Source of the DNA: Dendrocalamus latiflorus
Taxonomy: Eukaryota; Streptophyta; Magnoliopsida; Poales; Poaceae
DNA: 64,000 nt
NCBI GenBank assembly: GCA_017311315.1
Contig: CM029620.1
Location: forward strand, 124,001 to 188,000
Direction of reading: 5' to 3'
Within the stretch, counting starts at the first letter, position 1. Each line of letters begins with the position of its first letter. The notes beneath the pieces were generated by a model, which was not told the origin of the DNA, made no database searches, and saw only the letters and a list, made by a program, of their open reading frames with translations. A program made the translations under genes and the position numbers. Shown here in pieces: positions 35,115-48,100 of the stretch.

Positions 35115-35564
35115 CCTCGGATGGAGCTCACATACGCCCTAGCTCATTTTGGCAAGCATTTCAAATCCGTCCGAGTCAGTGTGACAGTTTCCTCCACGTG
35201 CGTTCCATCTGAAACTAGAAATTCCATACGTACGAAATCAACTCATGAAATGAAACTGAGTGCCAAACACCCCAATGGAGTTCATATGCACCCTAGCTCA
35301 TTTTTGCACGCATTTCGAATCCATTTGAGTCGGTGTGAAACTTTGTCCATGACAGGGTCCATTGGGCAATACAAACTCCATGCACAGAAAATCGAGCAAC
35401 ATAACGAAACAACGTGCCAACATCCCGAACGGAATTCATATGTGCCCTAGCTCATTTTAGCTTGCATCTTGAACCCATCCGAGTCGGTGTAAAACACCTT
35501 TCCACAGTGCGTTGCTACAAACACAATTCGTATGAAATCTCGGCACAAAATGAAATTGAGTTCC
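35115..35564. repeat. Satellite HOR copy 9, right part (form B)
   Basis: Rest of u13, then u14 and u15. u15 lacks the 21-bp deletion here and reads aaaacacctttccacag, a private variant. Confidence 0.94.
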
Positions 35565-36476
35565 AAACACTACGAACGGAGTTCATCTATGCTCTATTTT
35601 ATTTTGGCAGGTATATCGAATACGTCCGAGTTGATGTGAAACTTTCCTCGATGACGGGTTTAATTGGGTAGTATAAACTCCATGAGCACAAATCGATGAA
35701 CGGAATGAAACTAAGTCCCAAACACCTTGAATGGAGTTTATGTACACCTGAGGTCATTTTGTCATGCATTTTGAATACGTCCGAGTTGGCGTGACACTTT
35801 CTCCATGACCTGTTCCATCTGAAACTACAAACTCCATTCGTACAAAATTGAGGCACGAAATGAGCAGAGTGCCAAACACCCTGAATGGGGTTCATATGCG
35901 CCCTAACGCATTTCAGCATGCATTTCAAATCTATCTGAGTTGGTGTTCAACTTTCCTCGACGAGGGGTTCTCTTATGATGTGCAAACAACACGAACGCAA
36001 AAATCTCGGTACGCAATGGAACTGAGAGCCAACACCACGAATGATGTTCGTATGTGTCCTACCTCATTTTGACATGTACAACGAATCCATCCATGGCGGT
36101 GCGAAACTTTCCCCCACGACGGGCTCCATGTGCAAATCAAACTGAAACTAGAAATTCCATACGTACGAAATCAACTCATGAAATGAAACTGAGTGCCAAA
36201 CACCCCAATGGAGTTCATATGCACCCTAGCTCATTTTTGCACGCATTTCGAATCCGTTTGAGTCGGTGTGAAACTTTGTCCATGACTGGGTCCATTGGGC
36301 AATACAAACTCTATTCACAGAAAATCGAGCAACGTAACGAAACAACGTGCCAACATCCCGAACGGAATTCATATGTGCCCTAGCTCATTTTAGCTTGCAT
36401 CTTGAACCCGTCCGAGTCGGTGTTTGCTACAAACACAATTCGTATGAAATCTCGGCGCAAAATGAAATTGAGTTCC
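35565..36476. repeat. Satellite HOR copy 10 (form B, truncated: u1-u4 joined to u13-u15)
   Basis: Only 912 bp. At 36141-36143 u4 (ccatgtgcaaatcaaact) passes directly into the second half of u13 (gaaactagaaattcc), so about 1.37 kb (rest of u4 to mid u13) is missing. The join falls at homologous monomer positions, as expected for unequal crossing-over between monomers of one HOR. Confidence 0.93.
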
Positions 36477-38148
36477 AAACACTACGAACGGAGTTCATCT
36501 ATGCTCTATTTTATTTTGGCAGGTATATCGAATACGTCCGAGTTGATGTGAAACTTTCCTCGATGACGGGTTTCATTGTGTAGTACAAACTCCATGAGCA
36601 CAAATCGATGAACGGAATGAAACTGAGTTCCAAACACCTTGAATGGAGTTTATGTACACCTGAGGTCATTTTGGCATGCATTTTGAAAACGTCCGAGTTG
36701 GCGTGACACTTTCTCCATGACCTGTTCCATCTGAAACTACAAACTCCATTCGTACAAAATTGAGGCACGAAATGAGCAGAGTGCCAAACGCCCTGAATGG
36801 GGTTCATATGCGCCCTAGCTCAGTTCGCCGTGCATTTCGAATCCGTCTGATTCGGTGTTAAGTGTTCCTCCACGACGAGTTCCAATTGAAACTACAAACT
36901 GCATCACACCAAATTGAGGCTAGAAATGAAACTGAAGGCCGAACACTCCGATTGTAGTTCCTATGCGCCCTAACTAATTTTGGCATGCATTGGAATCCAT
37001 CCGAGTAGGTGTGAAACTTTCATCCACAGTGGTTGTAACTGAAACAACAAACTCCGTGCACACAAAATCGTGGCATATAATTAAACTGATTGTGAAACAC
37101 CTCGAATGGAGTTTATATATATGCACCGTACATCATTCGGCCTTGCATTTTGAATCTGCCTGAGTTGGTGTGAAACTTTCTCAACGACGGGTTTCAACTG
37201 TTACTACAGTGCCATCCATACGAAATCAATGCGTGAAAAGAAACTAAGTGAAAAACACCTCGAATGGAACTCATGTACACCCTAGCTCATTTTGGCATGC
37301 ATTTCGATTTCATCCGAGTCGGTATGACACTTTCCTCTATGACGAGTTCCATCTGAAACTTCAAACTCTATTCATACGAAACCAAGTCACGTAATGAAAC
37401 TGAGCGCCAGCACCCTGAATGGAATTCGTATGCACCCTGGCACACTTCAACATTTATTTTGAATCCGTTTAGGTCGGTGTGAAAGTTTCCTCCACGACAG
37501 GTTCTAATTGGAAGTAGAAACTCCATTCATACAAAATCAAGGCCCGAAACAAAATTAAGTGTCAAACACCCAGAATGGAGTGTTGATGCGAGCTCATTTT
37601 GGCATGCGTTTCGAATCCGTCCAACTTGGTGTGAAACTTAACTCAATGACGGGTACCATAGGATAGTACAAACTCTATGAGCACAAAATCAATGAACGAA
37701 ATGAGACTGAGTGCCAATACCTCGGATGGAGCTCATATACGCCCTAGCTCATTTTGGCAAGCATTTGAAATCCGTCCGAGTCAGTGTGACAGTTTCCTCC
37801 ACGTGGGTTCCATCTGAAACTAGAAATTCCATACGTACGAAATCAACTCATGAAATAAAACTGAGTGCCAAACACCCCAATGGAGTTCATATGCACCCTA
37901 GCTCATTTTTGCACGCATTTCGAATCCGTTTGAGTCGGTGTGAAACTTTGTCCATGACAGGGTCCATTGGGCAATACAAACTCTGTGCACAGAAAATCGA
38001 GCAACGTAACGAAACAACGTGCCAACATCCCGAACGGAATTCATATGTGCCCTAGCTCATTTTAGCTTGCATCTTGAACCCGTCCGAGTCGGTGTTTGCT
38101 ACAAACACAATTCGTATGAAATCTCGGCACAAAATGAAATCGAGTTCC
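36477..38148. repeat. Satellite HOR copy 11 (form B, truncated: u3 joined to u7)
   Basis: 1672 bp. Near 36814-36817 the start of u3 (ttcatatgcgcccta) continues as u7 (gctcagttcgccg), removing u4-u6. From u8 on it shares many private alleles with copy 12: tttatatatatgcacc, ccttgcattttg, cctggcacac, ccataggatag, tgtgcacag. Confidence 0.93.
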
Positions 38149-40414
38149 AAACACTACGAACGGAGTTCATCTATGCTCTATTTTATTTTGGCAGGTATAT
38201 CGAATACGTCCGAGTTGATGTGAAACTTTCCTCGATGACGGGTTTCATTGTGTAGTACAAACTCCATGAGCACAAATCGATGAACGGAATGAAACTGAGT
38301 TCCAAACACCTTGAATGGAGTTTATGTACACCTGAGGTCATTTTGGCATGCATTTTGAATACGTCCGAGTTGGCGTGACACTTTCTCCATGACCTGTTCC
38401 ATCTGAAACTACAAACTCCATTCGTACAAAATTGAGGCACGAAATGAGCAGAGTGCCAAACGCCCTGAATGGGGTTCATATGCGCCCTAACGCGTTTCAG
38501 CATGCATTTCAAATCTATCTGAGTTGGTGTTCAACTTTCCTCGACGAGGGGTTCTCTTATGACGTGCAAACAACACGAACGCAAAAATCTTGGCACGCAA
38601 TGGAACTGAGAGCCAACACCACGAATGATGTTCGTATGTGTCCTACCTCATTTTGACATATACAACGAATCCATCCATGGCGGTGCGAAACTTTCCCCCA
38701 CGACGGGCTCCATGTGCAAATGAAACTACAGGCGCACAAAAACTAGGCACGTACTGAAATTGTGTACCAAACACCACGAATGGAGTTTATATGTGTCCTA
38801 TCTCATATTGGTATGTATTTCAAATCCGTTTGAGCCGCTGTGAAACTTTCCCCCACGATGGATTCCAGCTGAAACTACAAACTCCATCTGTACGAAATAG
38901 AGGCACGAAATGAAACTGAGTACCAAATACCCCGAATGGAGTTCACATGCACCCTAGCTCACTTTTTCGTGCATTTTGAATTCGTCTGAGTCAGTACGAA
39001 ACTACAAACTCTATTCACACGAAATCGAGGCATGAAATGAAGCTAAGTGCCAAACACCGCGAATAGAGTTCATATGCATCCTAGCTCAGTTCGCCGTGCA
39101 TTTCGAATCCGTCTGATTCGGTGTTAAGTGTTCCTCCACGACGAGTTCCAATTGAAACTACAAACTGCATCACACCAAATTGAGGCTAGAAATGAAACTG
39201 AAGGCCGAACACTCCGATTGTAGTTCCTATGCGCCCTAACTAATTTTGGCATGCATTGGAATCCATCCGAGTAGGTGTGAAACTTTCATCCACAGTGGTT
39301 GTAACTGAAACAACAAACTCCGTGCACACAAAATCGTGGCATATAATTAAACTGATTGTGAAACACCTCGAATGGAGTTTATATATATGCACCGTACATC
39401 ATTCGGCCTTGCATTTTGAATCTGCCTGAGTTGGTGTGAAACTTTCTCAACGACGGGTTTCAACTGTTACTACAGTGCCATCCATACGAAATCAATGCGT
39501 GAAAAGAAACTAAGTGAAAAACACCTCGAATGGAACTCATGTACACCCTAGCTCATTTTGGCATGCATTTCGATTTCATCCGAGTCGGTATGACACTTTC
39601 CTCTATGACGAGTTCCATCTGAAACTTCAAACTCTATTCATACGAAACCAAGTCACGTAATGAAACTGAGCGCCAGCACCCTGAATGGAATTCGTATGCA
39701 CCCTGGCACACTTCAACATTTATTTTGAATCCGTTTAGGTCGGTGTGAAAGTTTCCTCCACGACAGGTTCTAATTGGAAGTAGAAACTCCATTCATACAA
39801 AATCAAGGCCCGAAACAAAATTAAGTGTCAAACACCCAGAATGGAGTGTTGATGCGAGCTCATTTTGGCATGCGTTTCGAATCCGTCCAACTTGGTGTGA
39901 AACTTAACTCAATGACGGGTACCATAGGATAGTACAAACTCTATGAGCACAAAATCAATGAACGAAATGAGACTGAGTGCCAATACCTCGGATGGAGCTC
40001 ATATACGCCCTAGCTCATTTTGGCAAGCATTTGAAATCCGTCCGAGTCAGTGTGACAGTTTCCTCCACGTGGGTTCCATCTGAAACTAGAAATTCCATAC
40101 GTACGAAATCAACTCATGAAATAAAACTGAGTGCCAAACACCCCAATGGAGTTCATATGCACCCTAGCTCATTTTTGCACGCATTTCGAATCTGTTTGAG
40201 TCGGTGTGAAACTTTGTCCATGACAGGGTCCATTGGGCAATACAAACTCTGTGCACAGAAAATCGAGCAACGTAACGAAACAACGTGCCAACATCCCGAA
40301 CGGAATTCATATGTGCCCTAGCTCATTTTAGCTTGCATCTTGAACCCGTCCGAGTCGGTGTTTGCTACAAACACAATTCGTATGAAATCTCGGCACAAAA
40401 TGAAATCGAGTTCC
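38149..40414. repeat. Satellite HOR copy 12 (form B)
   Basis: 2266 bp, complete u1-u15. Its u7-u15 almost duplicates that of copy 11, and its u1-u3 (gaaatcgagttcc, cgccctgaatgg, cgcgtttcagc) matches copy 13. It therefore lies in a recently duplicated 2266-bp segment. Confidence 0.95.
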
Positions 40415-42692
40415 AAACACTACGAACGGAGTTCATCTATGCTCTATTTTATTTTGGCAGGTATATCGAATACGTCCGAGTTGATGTGAAACTTTCCTCG
40501 ATGACGGGTTTCATTGTGTAGTACAAACTCCATGAGCACAAATCGATGAACGGAATGAAACTGAGTTCCAAACACCTTGAATGGAGTTTATGTACACCTG
40601 AGGTCATTTTGGCATGCATTTTGAATACGTCCGAGTTGGCGTGACACTTTCTCCATGACCTGTTCCATCTGAAACTACAAACTCCATTCGTACAAAATTG
40701 AGGCACGAAATGAGCAGAGTGCCAAACGCCCTGAATGGGGTTCATATGCGCCCTAACGCGTTTCAGCATGCATTTCAAATCTATCTGAGTTGGTGTTCAA
40801 CTTTCCTCGACGAGGGGTTCTCTTATGATGTGCAAACAACACGAACGCAAAAATCTTGGCACGCAATGGAACTGAGAGCCAACACCACGAATGATGTTCG
40901 TATGTGTCCTACCTCATTTTGACATGTACAACGAATCCATCCATGGCGGTGCGAAACTTTCCCCCACGACGGGCTCCACGTGCAAATCAAACTACAGGCG
41001 CACAAAAACTAGGCACGTACTGAAATTGTGTACCAAACACCACGAATGGAGTTTATATGTGTCCTATCTCATATTGGTATGTATTTCAAATCCGTTTGAG
41101 CCGCTGTGAAACTTTCCCCCACGATGGATTCCAGCTGAAACTACAAACTCCATCTGTACGAAATAGAGGCACGAAATGAAACTGAGCCAAATACCCCGAA
41201 TGGAGTTCACATGCACCCTAGCTCACTTTTTCGTGCATTTTGAATTCGTCTGAGTCAGTACGAAACTACAAACTCTATTCACACGAAATCGAGGCATGAA
41301 ATGAAGCTAAGTGCCAAACACCGCGAATAGAGTTCATATGCATCCTAGCTCAGTTTGCCGTGCATTTCGAATCCGTATGATTCGGTGTTAAGTGTTTCTC
41401 CACGACGAGTTCCAATTGAAACTACAAACTGCATCACACCAAATTGAGGCTAGAAATGAAACTGAAGGCCGAACACTCCGATTGTAGTTCCTATGCGCCC
41501 TAACTAATTTTGGCATGCATTGGAATCCATCCGAGTAGGTGTGAAACTTTCCTCCACAGTGGTTGTAACTGAAACAACAAACTCCGTGCACACAAAATCG
41601 TGGCATATAATTAAACTGGTTGTGAAACACCTCGAATGGAGTTCATATGCACCGTACATCATTCGGGCATGCATTTTGAATCTGCCTGAGTTGGTGTGAA
41701 ACTTTCTCAACGACGGGTTCCATCTGTTACTACAGTGCCATCCATACGAAATCAATGCGTGAATAGAAACTAAGTGAAAAACACCTCGAATGGAACTCAT
41801 GTACACCCTAGCTCATTTTGGCATGCATTTCGATTTCATCCGAGTCGGTATGACACTTTCCTCTATGACGAGTTCCATCTGAAACTTCAAACTCTATTCA
41901 TACGAAACCAAGTCACGTAATGAAACTGAGCGCCAGCACCCTGAATGGAATTCGTATGCACCCTAGCACACTTCAACATTTATTTTGAATCCGTCTAGGT
42001 CGGTGTGAAAGTTTCCTCCACGACAGGTTCTAATTGGAAGTAGAAACTCCATTCATACAAAATCAAGGCCCGAAACAAAATTAAGTGTCAAACACCCAGA
42101 ATGGAGTGTTGATGCGAGCTCATTTTGGCATGCGTTTCGAATCCGTCCAACTTGGTGTGAAACTTAACTCAATTACGGGTACCATTGGACAGTACAAACT
42201 CTATGAGCACAAAATCAATGAACGAAATGAGACTGAGTGCCAATACCTCGGATGGAGCTCATATACGCCCTAGCTCATTTTGGCAAGCATTTCAAATCCG
42301 TCCGAGTCAGTGTGACAGTTTCCTCCACGTGGGTTCCATCTGAAACTAGAAATTCCATACGTACGAAATCAACTCATGAAATGAAACTGAGTGCCAAACA
42401 CCCCAATGGAGTTCATATGCACCCTAGCTCATTTTTGCACGCATTTCGAATCCGTTTTCGGTGTGAAACTTTGTCTATGACAGGGTCCATTGGGCAATAC
42501 AAACTCCATGCACAGAAAATCGAGCAACGTAACGAAACAACGTGCCAACATCCCGAACGGAATTCATATGTGCCCTAGCTCATTTTAGCTTGCATCTTGA
42601 ACCCGTCCGAGTCGGTGTAAAACTCCTTTCCACAGTGCGTTGCTACAAACACAATTCGTATGAAATCTCGGCACAAAATGAAATTGAGTTCC
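40415..42692. repeat. Satellite HOR copy 13 (form B)
   Basis: 2278 bp. u1-u3 carries the copy-12 alleles, then it returns to general form-B sequence. There is a private 3-bp loss in u14 (cgttttcggtg near 42454). Confidence 0.95.
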
Positions 42693-44050
42693 AAACACTA
42701 CGAACGGAGTTCATCTATGCTCTATTTTATTTTGGCAGGTATATCGAATACGTCCGAGTTGATGTGAAACTTTCCTCGATGACGGGTTTCATTGGGTAGT
42801 ACAAACTCCATGAGCACAAATTGATGAATGGAATGAAACTGAGTTCCAAACACCTTGAATGGAGTTTATGTACACCTGAGGTCATTTTGGCATGCATTTT
42901 GAATACGTCCGAGTTGGCGTGACACTTTCTCCATGACCTGTTCCATCTGAAACTACAAACTCCATTCGTACAAAATTGAGGCACGAAATGAGCAGAGTGC
43001 CAAACGCCCTGAATGGGGTTCATATGCGCCCTAACGCATTTCAGCATGCATTTCAAATCTATCTGAGTTGGTGTTCAACTTTCCTCGACGAGGGGTTCTC
43101 TTATGATGTGCAAACAACACGAACGCAAAAATCTTGGCACGCAATGGAACTGAGAGCCAACACCACGAATGATGTTCGTATGTGTCCTACCTCATTTTGA
43201 CATGTACAACGAATCCATCCATGGCGGTGCGAAACTTTCCCCCACGACGGGCTCCATGTGCAAATCAAACTACAGGCGCACAAAAACTAGGCACGTACTG
43301 AAATTGTGTACCAAACACCACGAATGGAGTTTATATGTGTCCTATCTCATATTGGTATGTATTTCAAATCCGTTTGAGCCGCTGTGAAACTTTCCCCCAC
43401 GATGGATTCCAGCTGAAACAACAAACTCCATCTGTACGAAATAGAGGCACGAAATGAAACTGAGTACCAAATACCCCGAATGGAGTTCACATGCACCCTA
43501 GCTCACTTTTTCGTGCATTTTGAATTCGTCTGAGTCAGTACGAAACTACAAACTCTATTCACACGAAATCGAGGCATGAAATGAAGCTAAGTGACAAACA
43601 CCGCGAATAGAGTTCATATGCATCCTAGCTTAGTTCGCCGTGCATTTCGAATCCGTCTGATTCGGTGTTAAGTGTTCCTCCACGACGAGTTCCAATTGAA
43701 ACTACAAACTGCATCACACCAAATTGAGGCTAGAAATGAAACTGAAGGCCGAACACTCCGATTGTAGTTCCTATGCGCCCTAACTAATTTTGGCATGCAT
43801 TGGAATCCATCCGAGTATGTGTGAAACTTTCCTCCACAGTGGTTGTAACTGAAACAACAAACTCCGTGCACACAAAATCGTGGCATATAATTAAACTGGT
43901 TGTGAAACACCTCGAATGGAGTTCATATGCACCGTACATCGTTCGGCCATGCATTTTCAATCTGCTTGAGTTGGTGTGAAACTTTCTCAACGACGGGTTC
44001 CAACTGTTACTACAGTGCCATCCATACAAAATCAATGCGTGAAAAGAAAC
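42693..44050. repeat. Satellite HOR copy 14, left part (form B)
   Basis: u1-u9 of a form-B copy, cut at the end of u9 (gaaaagaaac) by element R3. It continues at 53983. Length without R3 is about 2283 bp, the standard form-B length. Confidence 0.95.
44046..44050 (+). other. Left target-site duplication of R3 (GAAAC)
   Basis: GAAAC before TGATGTGACC, repeated at 53978-53982. Undisrupted satellite reads gaaaagaaactaagtg. Confidence 0.96.
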
Positions 44051-44300
44051 TGATGTGACCACGCCACAAACACATACGACAATAGCGCCCAATATCAAGA
44101 TCGAACTAAAGGTGAATTCGTTTCTTCAGCCTTCATATGTTACTAAGAATAGACCGCTACCTAACGCAAGTGATTTAATTGTGCTTAGGAACTTGGGAAA
44201 GGATGAAGGAAAGGGACATGGAGTCCTGGACATGCATGGAAGGAATAATGGAGGTCACCACGTCACTTTGGGACCAAGTCAAGCACGAATTCGAGTTGGA

Positions 44301-44684
44301 CACGTTTTGGAATCAGACTCGGACTGCTGCGATGGTACCAAGTACAAACGGGCATAACTTCCCCATACGGACTCCGTTTGGGACGTTCTTGTACTTCATG
44401 GAAAGATTATGAAGTCTATTTTCCAACGGATCCAACTTCATCTTCAAATTCTATTCGAGCCGGCCGCAATAGTCAAAAGAGTCCACATTGGTCACGTACT
44501 GGAATCGGATTCGGACTGCTGCAATGGTGCAAGTTTAAACGGACATAACTTCCTCATACGGACTCTGTTTGGGACGTTCTTGTACTTCATGGAAAGCTTA
44601 TCAAGTCTACTTTTAAATGGATCCAACCTAATCTTCAAATTCCATCCGAGCCGGCCGGAATCATCAAAACAATTCATGTAGGTT
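44301..44684 (+). repeat. 192-bp tandem duplication in R3 5' LTR
   Basis: Two diverged copies start at cacgttttggaatcag (44301) and cacgtactggaatcgg (44493). Each contains the 53-bp cataactt...ggaaag module (44353-44405; 44544-44596). The same duplication is in the right LTR (53102 and 53294), so it predates insertion. Confidence 0.88.
44353..44405 (+). promoter_or_regulatory. 53-bp LTR module shared by R3 and R2
   Basis: Begins cataacttccccatacgg, contains gttcttgtacttcatgg and ends aaag. It aligns gap-free to the R2 LTR at 30115-30167 (minus) and is repeated at 44544 and in the right LTR at 53154-53206. It is a candidate conserved LTR cis element of unknown role. Confidence 0.5.
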
Positions 44685-44787
44685 TCTGAGTCCGAGTCAA
44701 AAGGGTGCTGCGCCACCTCCACTTGGGCCCATGGGCCTTGTAACCCTAGGGTGTACCCTTTGGGATGCCTCCCCTGGTTGTTTTCAC

Positions 44788-44794
44788 TATATAA
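44788..44794 (+). promoter_or_regulatory. TATA box of R3 5' LTR
   Basis: TATATAA in ttttcactatataagagccg. The right LTR has the weaker TATATAG at 53589-53595. Confidence 0.7.
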
Positions 44795-44876
44795 GAGCCG
44801 CCGCCTCCGTTTCTAGGACTTAGGTTTTGTTTAGATCAGTTTAGCCCCTTGTGCAAACTCCACGTTCTCTTGTGTC

Positions 44877-44881
44877 GGCTA
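44877..44881 (+). other. Left target-site duplication of R4 (GGCTA)
   Basis: GGCTA, repeated at 49716-49720. The intact R3 right LTR reads tgtcggctagacc at the same place. Confidence 0.97.
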
Positions 44882-45147
44882 TGTGAAATCAGATATGTTT
44901 TGGGAAGCGTTGTCACCTCGTCTCGAGGCCGCGTAGCTTTATTTATATATCCGGAACGAATCGCCGGTTCTGTTTACAGCACAAGCTGTGAGCCATCAGG
45001 AAGCCGCTATGCAATCCAAGTTGATACAGAGCTTTCTAAACTTATACAAACTACCAAACTTGGTTGCAATAGGATCCCGGGCAATACGGCTTGGAATACG
45101 ATTGTTACAACGTCCCGTAGGACACCTGAATATTACAACTCTTAACA
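44882..45147 (-). repeat. R4 3' LTR
   Basis: 266 bp. Differs from the other LTR at two visible bases (agctgtgag/agccgtgag and acaacgtccc/acaacatccc). Confidence 0.96.
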
Positions 45148-45160
45148 GCCTCCCTCATTC
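45148..45160 (-). promoter_or_regulatory. R4 polypurine tract
   Basis: Minus strand gaatgagggaggc directly before the 3' LTR. It overlaps the TGA stop of the polyprotein (45155-45157). Confidence 0.88.
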
Positions 45161-48100
45161 ACAACCGTATCTTCTGAGGTTGAGATTGTGCCTGAAATTT
45201 TCAAGTTTTCTTACTGGAAGTGCTTTAGTGAAGCCATCTGCAACTTGATCATTTGTAGATACATACTGAATATCTAATAGCTTTTGACTTACTCTTTCTC
45301 TGACAAAGTGATAGTCAACTTCTATATGTTTAGTTCTTGCATGAAACACTGGGTTAGCAGACAAATATTTAGCACCAATATTATCACACCATAGCCTAGC
45401 TGCTGCTGGACTTTTGATTCCCAATTCCTTGAGCAATGACTGTATCCACATTATTTCAGCTGTGGCATTTGCCACTGCTTTGTATTCCGCCTCAGTACTA
45501 GATCTCGATACTGTAGGTTGTTTGCGTGCACACCAGGAAATCAAATTTGTTCCTAAGAACACCGCAAAACCTCCAGTGGATCTTCTGTCATCTGAGCAAC
45601 CAGCCCAATCTGCATCTGAGAAGGCACTGACTAGCATACAATTGGACTTGTTAAAATGCAAACCAACACCTAATGTATATTTGAGATATCTAAGAATTCT
45701 TTTAACCGCTGTCCAATGTATAGTCGTAGGAGTATGCAGATATTGACAAACTTTATTTACTGAAAAAGATATATCTGGTCTTGTCAGAGTTAAATATTGC
45801 AATGCACCAACAATGCTACGGTACCTGGTAGAGTCTTCTATTCCAAGTAATTCACCTTGAGCCGATAGCTTCTCAGTGGTTGACCTGGGAGTATTAACTG
45901 GTTTACAGTTTGTCATATTTACCTTTTTCAGAAGGTCAGTAGCATACTTCTCTTGTGTTAGGAGAATGCCTTCTTGTGTTTTTTTAACCTCTATACCAAG
46001 AAAATAGTGAAGATCTCCTAGATCCTTCAAAGCAAAATCTGACTTGAGATTACGAAGTAATGCGGCTGTAGCATCTGCACAAGAGCTAGTCACAATTATA
46101 TCGTCCACATAAATAAGCATGAATATGACAACCTTTCCATCATTGTAATAAAATAGAGAGGTATCGGCCTTAGATGGATGAAAACCAAGACTGAGCAATT
46201 TTTCACTTAGTCTAGAATACCAGGCCCTTGGTGCTTGTTTAAGTCCATATAAAGATTTATCCAATTTGCAGACATAGTTTAACCTTGTCTTATCTTCATA
46301 CCCTGGTGGTTGCTTCATAAACACATCTTCCTCTAGAACACCATGAAGAAATGCATTCTGTACATCTAGTTGTCGAAGTGTCCATCCCTTAGAGAGAGCA
46401 ATAGATAATACAAGTCTGATGGTAGCTGCTTTAACGACTGGACTAAAAGTATCCTCATAGTCAATGCCATATCTTTGTTTAAATCCTTTAGCAACTAATC
46501 TGCCTTTGTATCTATCTATTGTCCCATCTGCCCTTCTTTTAATTTTATAGACCCATTTACAGTCAATTATATTCATGTCTTTTCTTGGAGGGACTAAGTG
46601 CCAAGTTTTGTTCTTAATAAGGGCTGCATATTCTCTATCCATTGCTTCTTTCCAATGTTGATTATTTAAAGCCTCTTCTAAGCTCTGTGGCTCACCAGTT
46701 GAGGTTAGAAATCCGTACCGTATTGTTCCATCAGTGATTATTTTTGGTTGAACTATACCATGTTGTACCCTTGTAACTGGCCGGTGTTGTATGGCTGGTG
46801 TAGGGGATCTCTGTGTCGTAGAAGATCCTGCGGGTGTAGCTTCTGGCATGAGCAATCCTGGCGCAGGCGAAGCTAGCATGAACGGACCAGGCGAAGACAC
46901 ATCATCAGGAGCTGGCGTGAACGGACCGGGCGAAGACGCTGAATCAGGCGACGAATCAAGTGAAGGCGCATCATCAGGAACTGGCGCAGGTGCGGACAAT
47001 GTGGCGACACCCTGTTCTGCATGGCCCTGTGCTGCATGACCCTGTTCACACGGAAGCTCCAGATTTGCACCATTAGCATTAGCAGGACCATTAGTTGATT
47101 GATCATCTATTTGTTCTCCCCCATGATCAATAGGATTTAACAAGGTGGAAGGGAGCAAAAGAATTTCAGATCGAAGTTTTGCACCGGCATTAGGATGAAG
47201 TTTTGAAAAAGGATATATCTCTTCATCAAAGACAACATCATGAGAAATATATACTCGTCCTGTCTGTATATCAAGACATTTGAAGCCCTTATGCATGTTG
47301 CTATAGCCAAGAAAAGTACACTGTTTGGAACGAAACTGAAGTTTATGATTATTGTAGGGACGGAGATTTGGCCAACATGCACAGCCAAAAGTGCGAAGAG
47401 CAGAATAATTTGGTTTGGTTTTGAACAATCGTTCTAAGGGTGTCATGAAGTGGATCACCTTGCTAGGAGTGCGATTTATAAGATATGTGGCGGTAAGAAA
47501 TGCCTCATCCCAAAACTTTAGAGGTATTGCTGCATGAGCAAGAAGAGCAAGCCCTACTTCAACAATATGACGATGTTTTCGTTCGGCAGACCCATTTTGT
47601 TGATGAGCATAGGGACAAGAAACTTGATGAGTAATGCCAATTTTCCTAAAAAAGGAATTAAGCTTCTCATATTCTCCTCCCCAGTCGGTTTGCATGGAGA
47701 TGATCTTTCTTCCAAACAATCGTTCAACTAAACTTTGAAATTCATTGAATTTTTGGAACACCTCAGATTTATGTTTGATCAAATAAATCCAAGTAAATTT
47801 ACTATAGTCATCAATGAAGCTAACATAATATTTATTTCTTCCCACCGACTCAATTGCAGGACCCCATACATCAGAAAAAACTAGTTCTAAAGGAACTGAA
47901 GACACACTAACAGATTTTGCATAAGGCAATTGATGACTCTTTGCCTGTTGACAGGCATCACAAACAGACTCTTTATTGGACTCTGATGTATGTGGGAGAT
48001 TATTCTGACTGATAACATGCTGAACAATGGGTAAGGCAGGATGACCTAGCCGACTGTGCCATCTTGACAAGGATGGTCTGACCATGCTGTAGACGCTTTT

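Noticed and set aside
46791..47039. 82-codon plus-strand frame rich in Gly/Ala/Ser
   Set aside because: It is antisense to the Pro/Ser-rich spacer between integrase and reverse transcriptase of R4.
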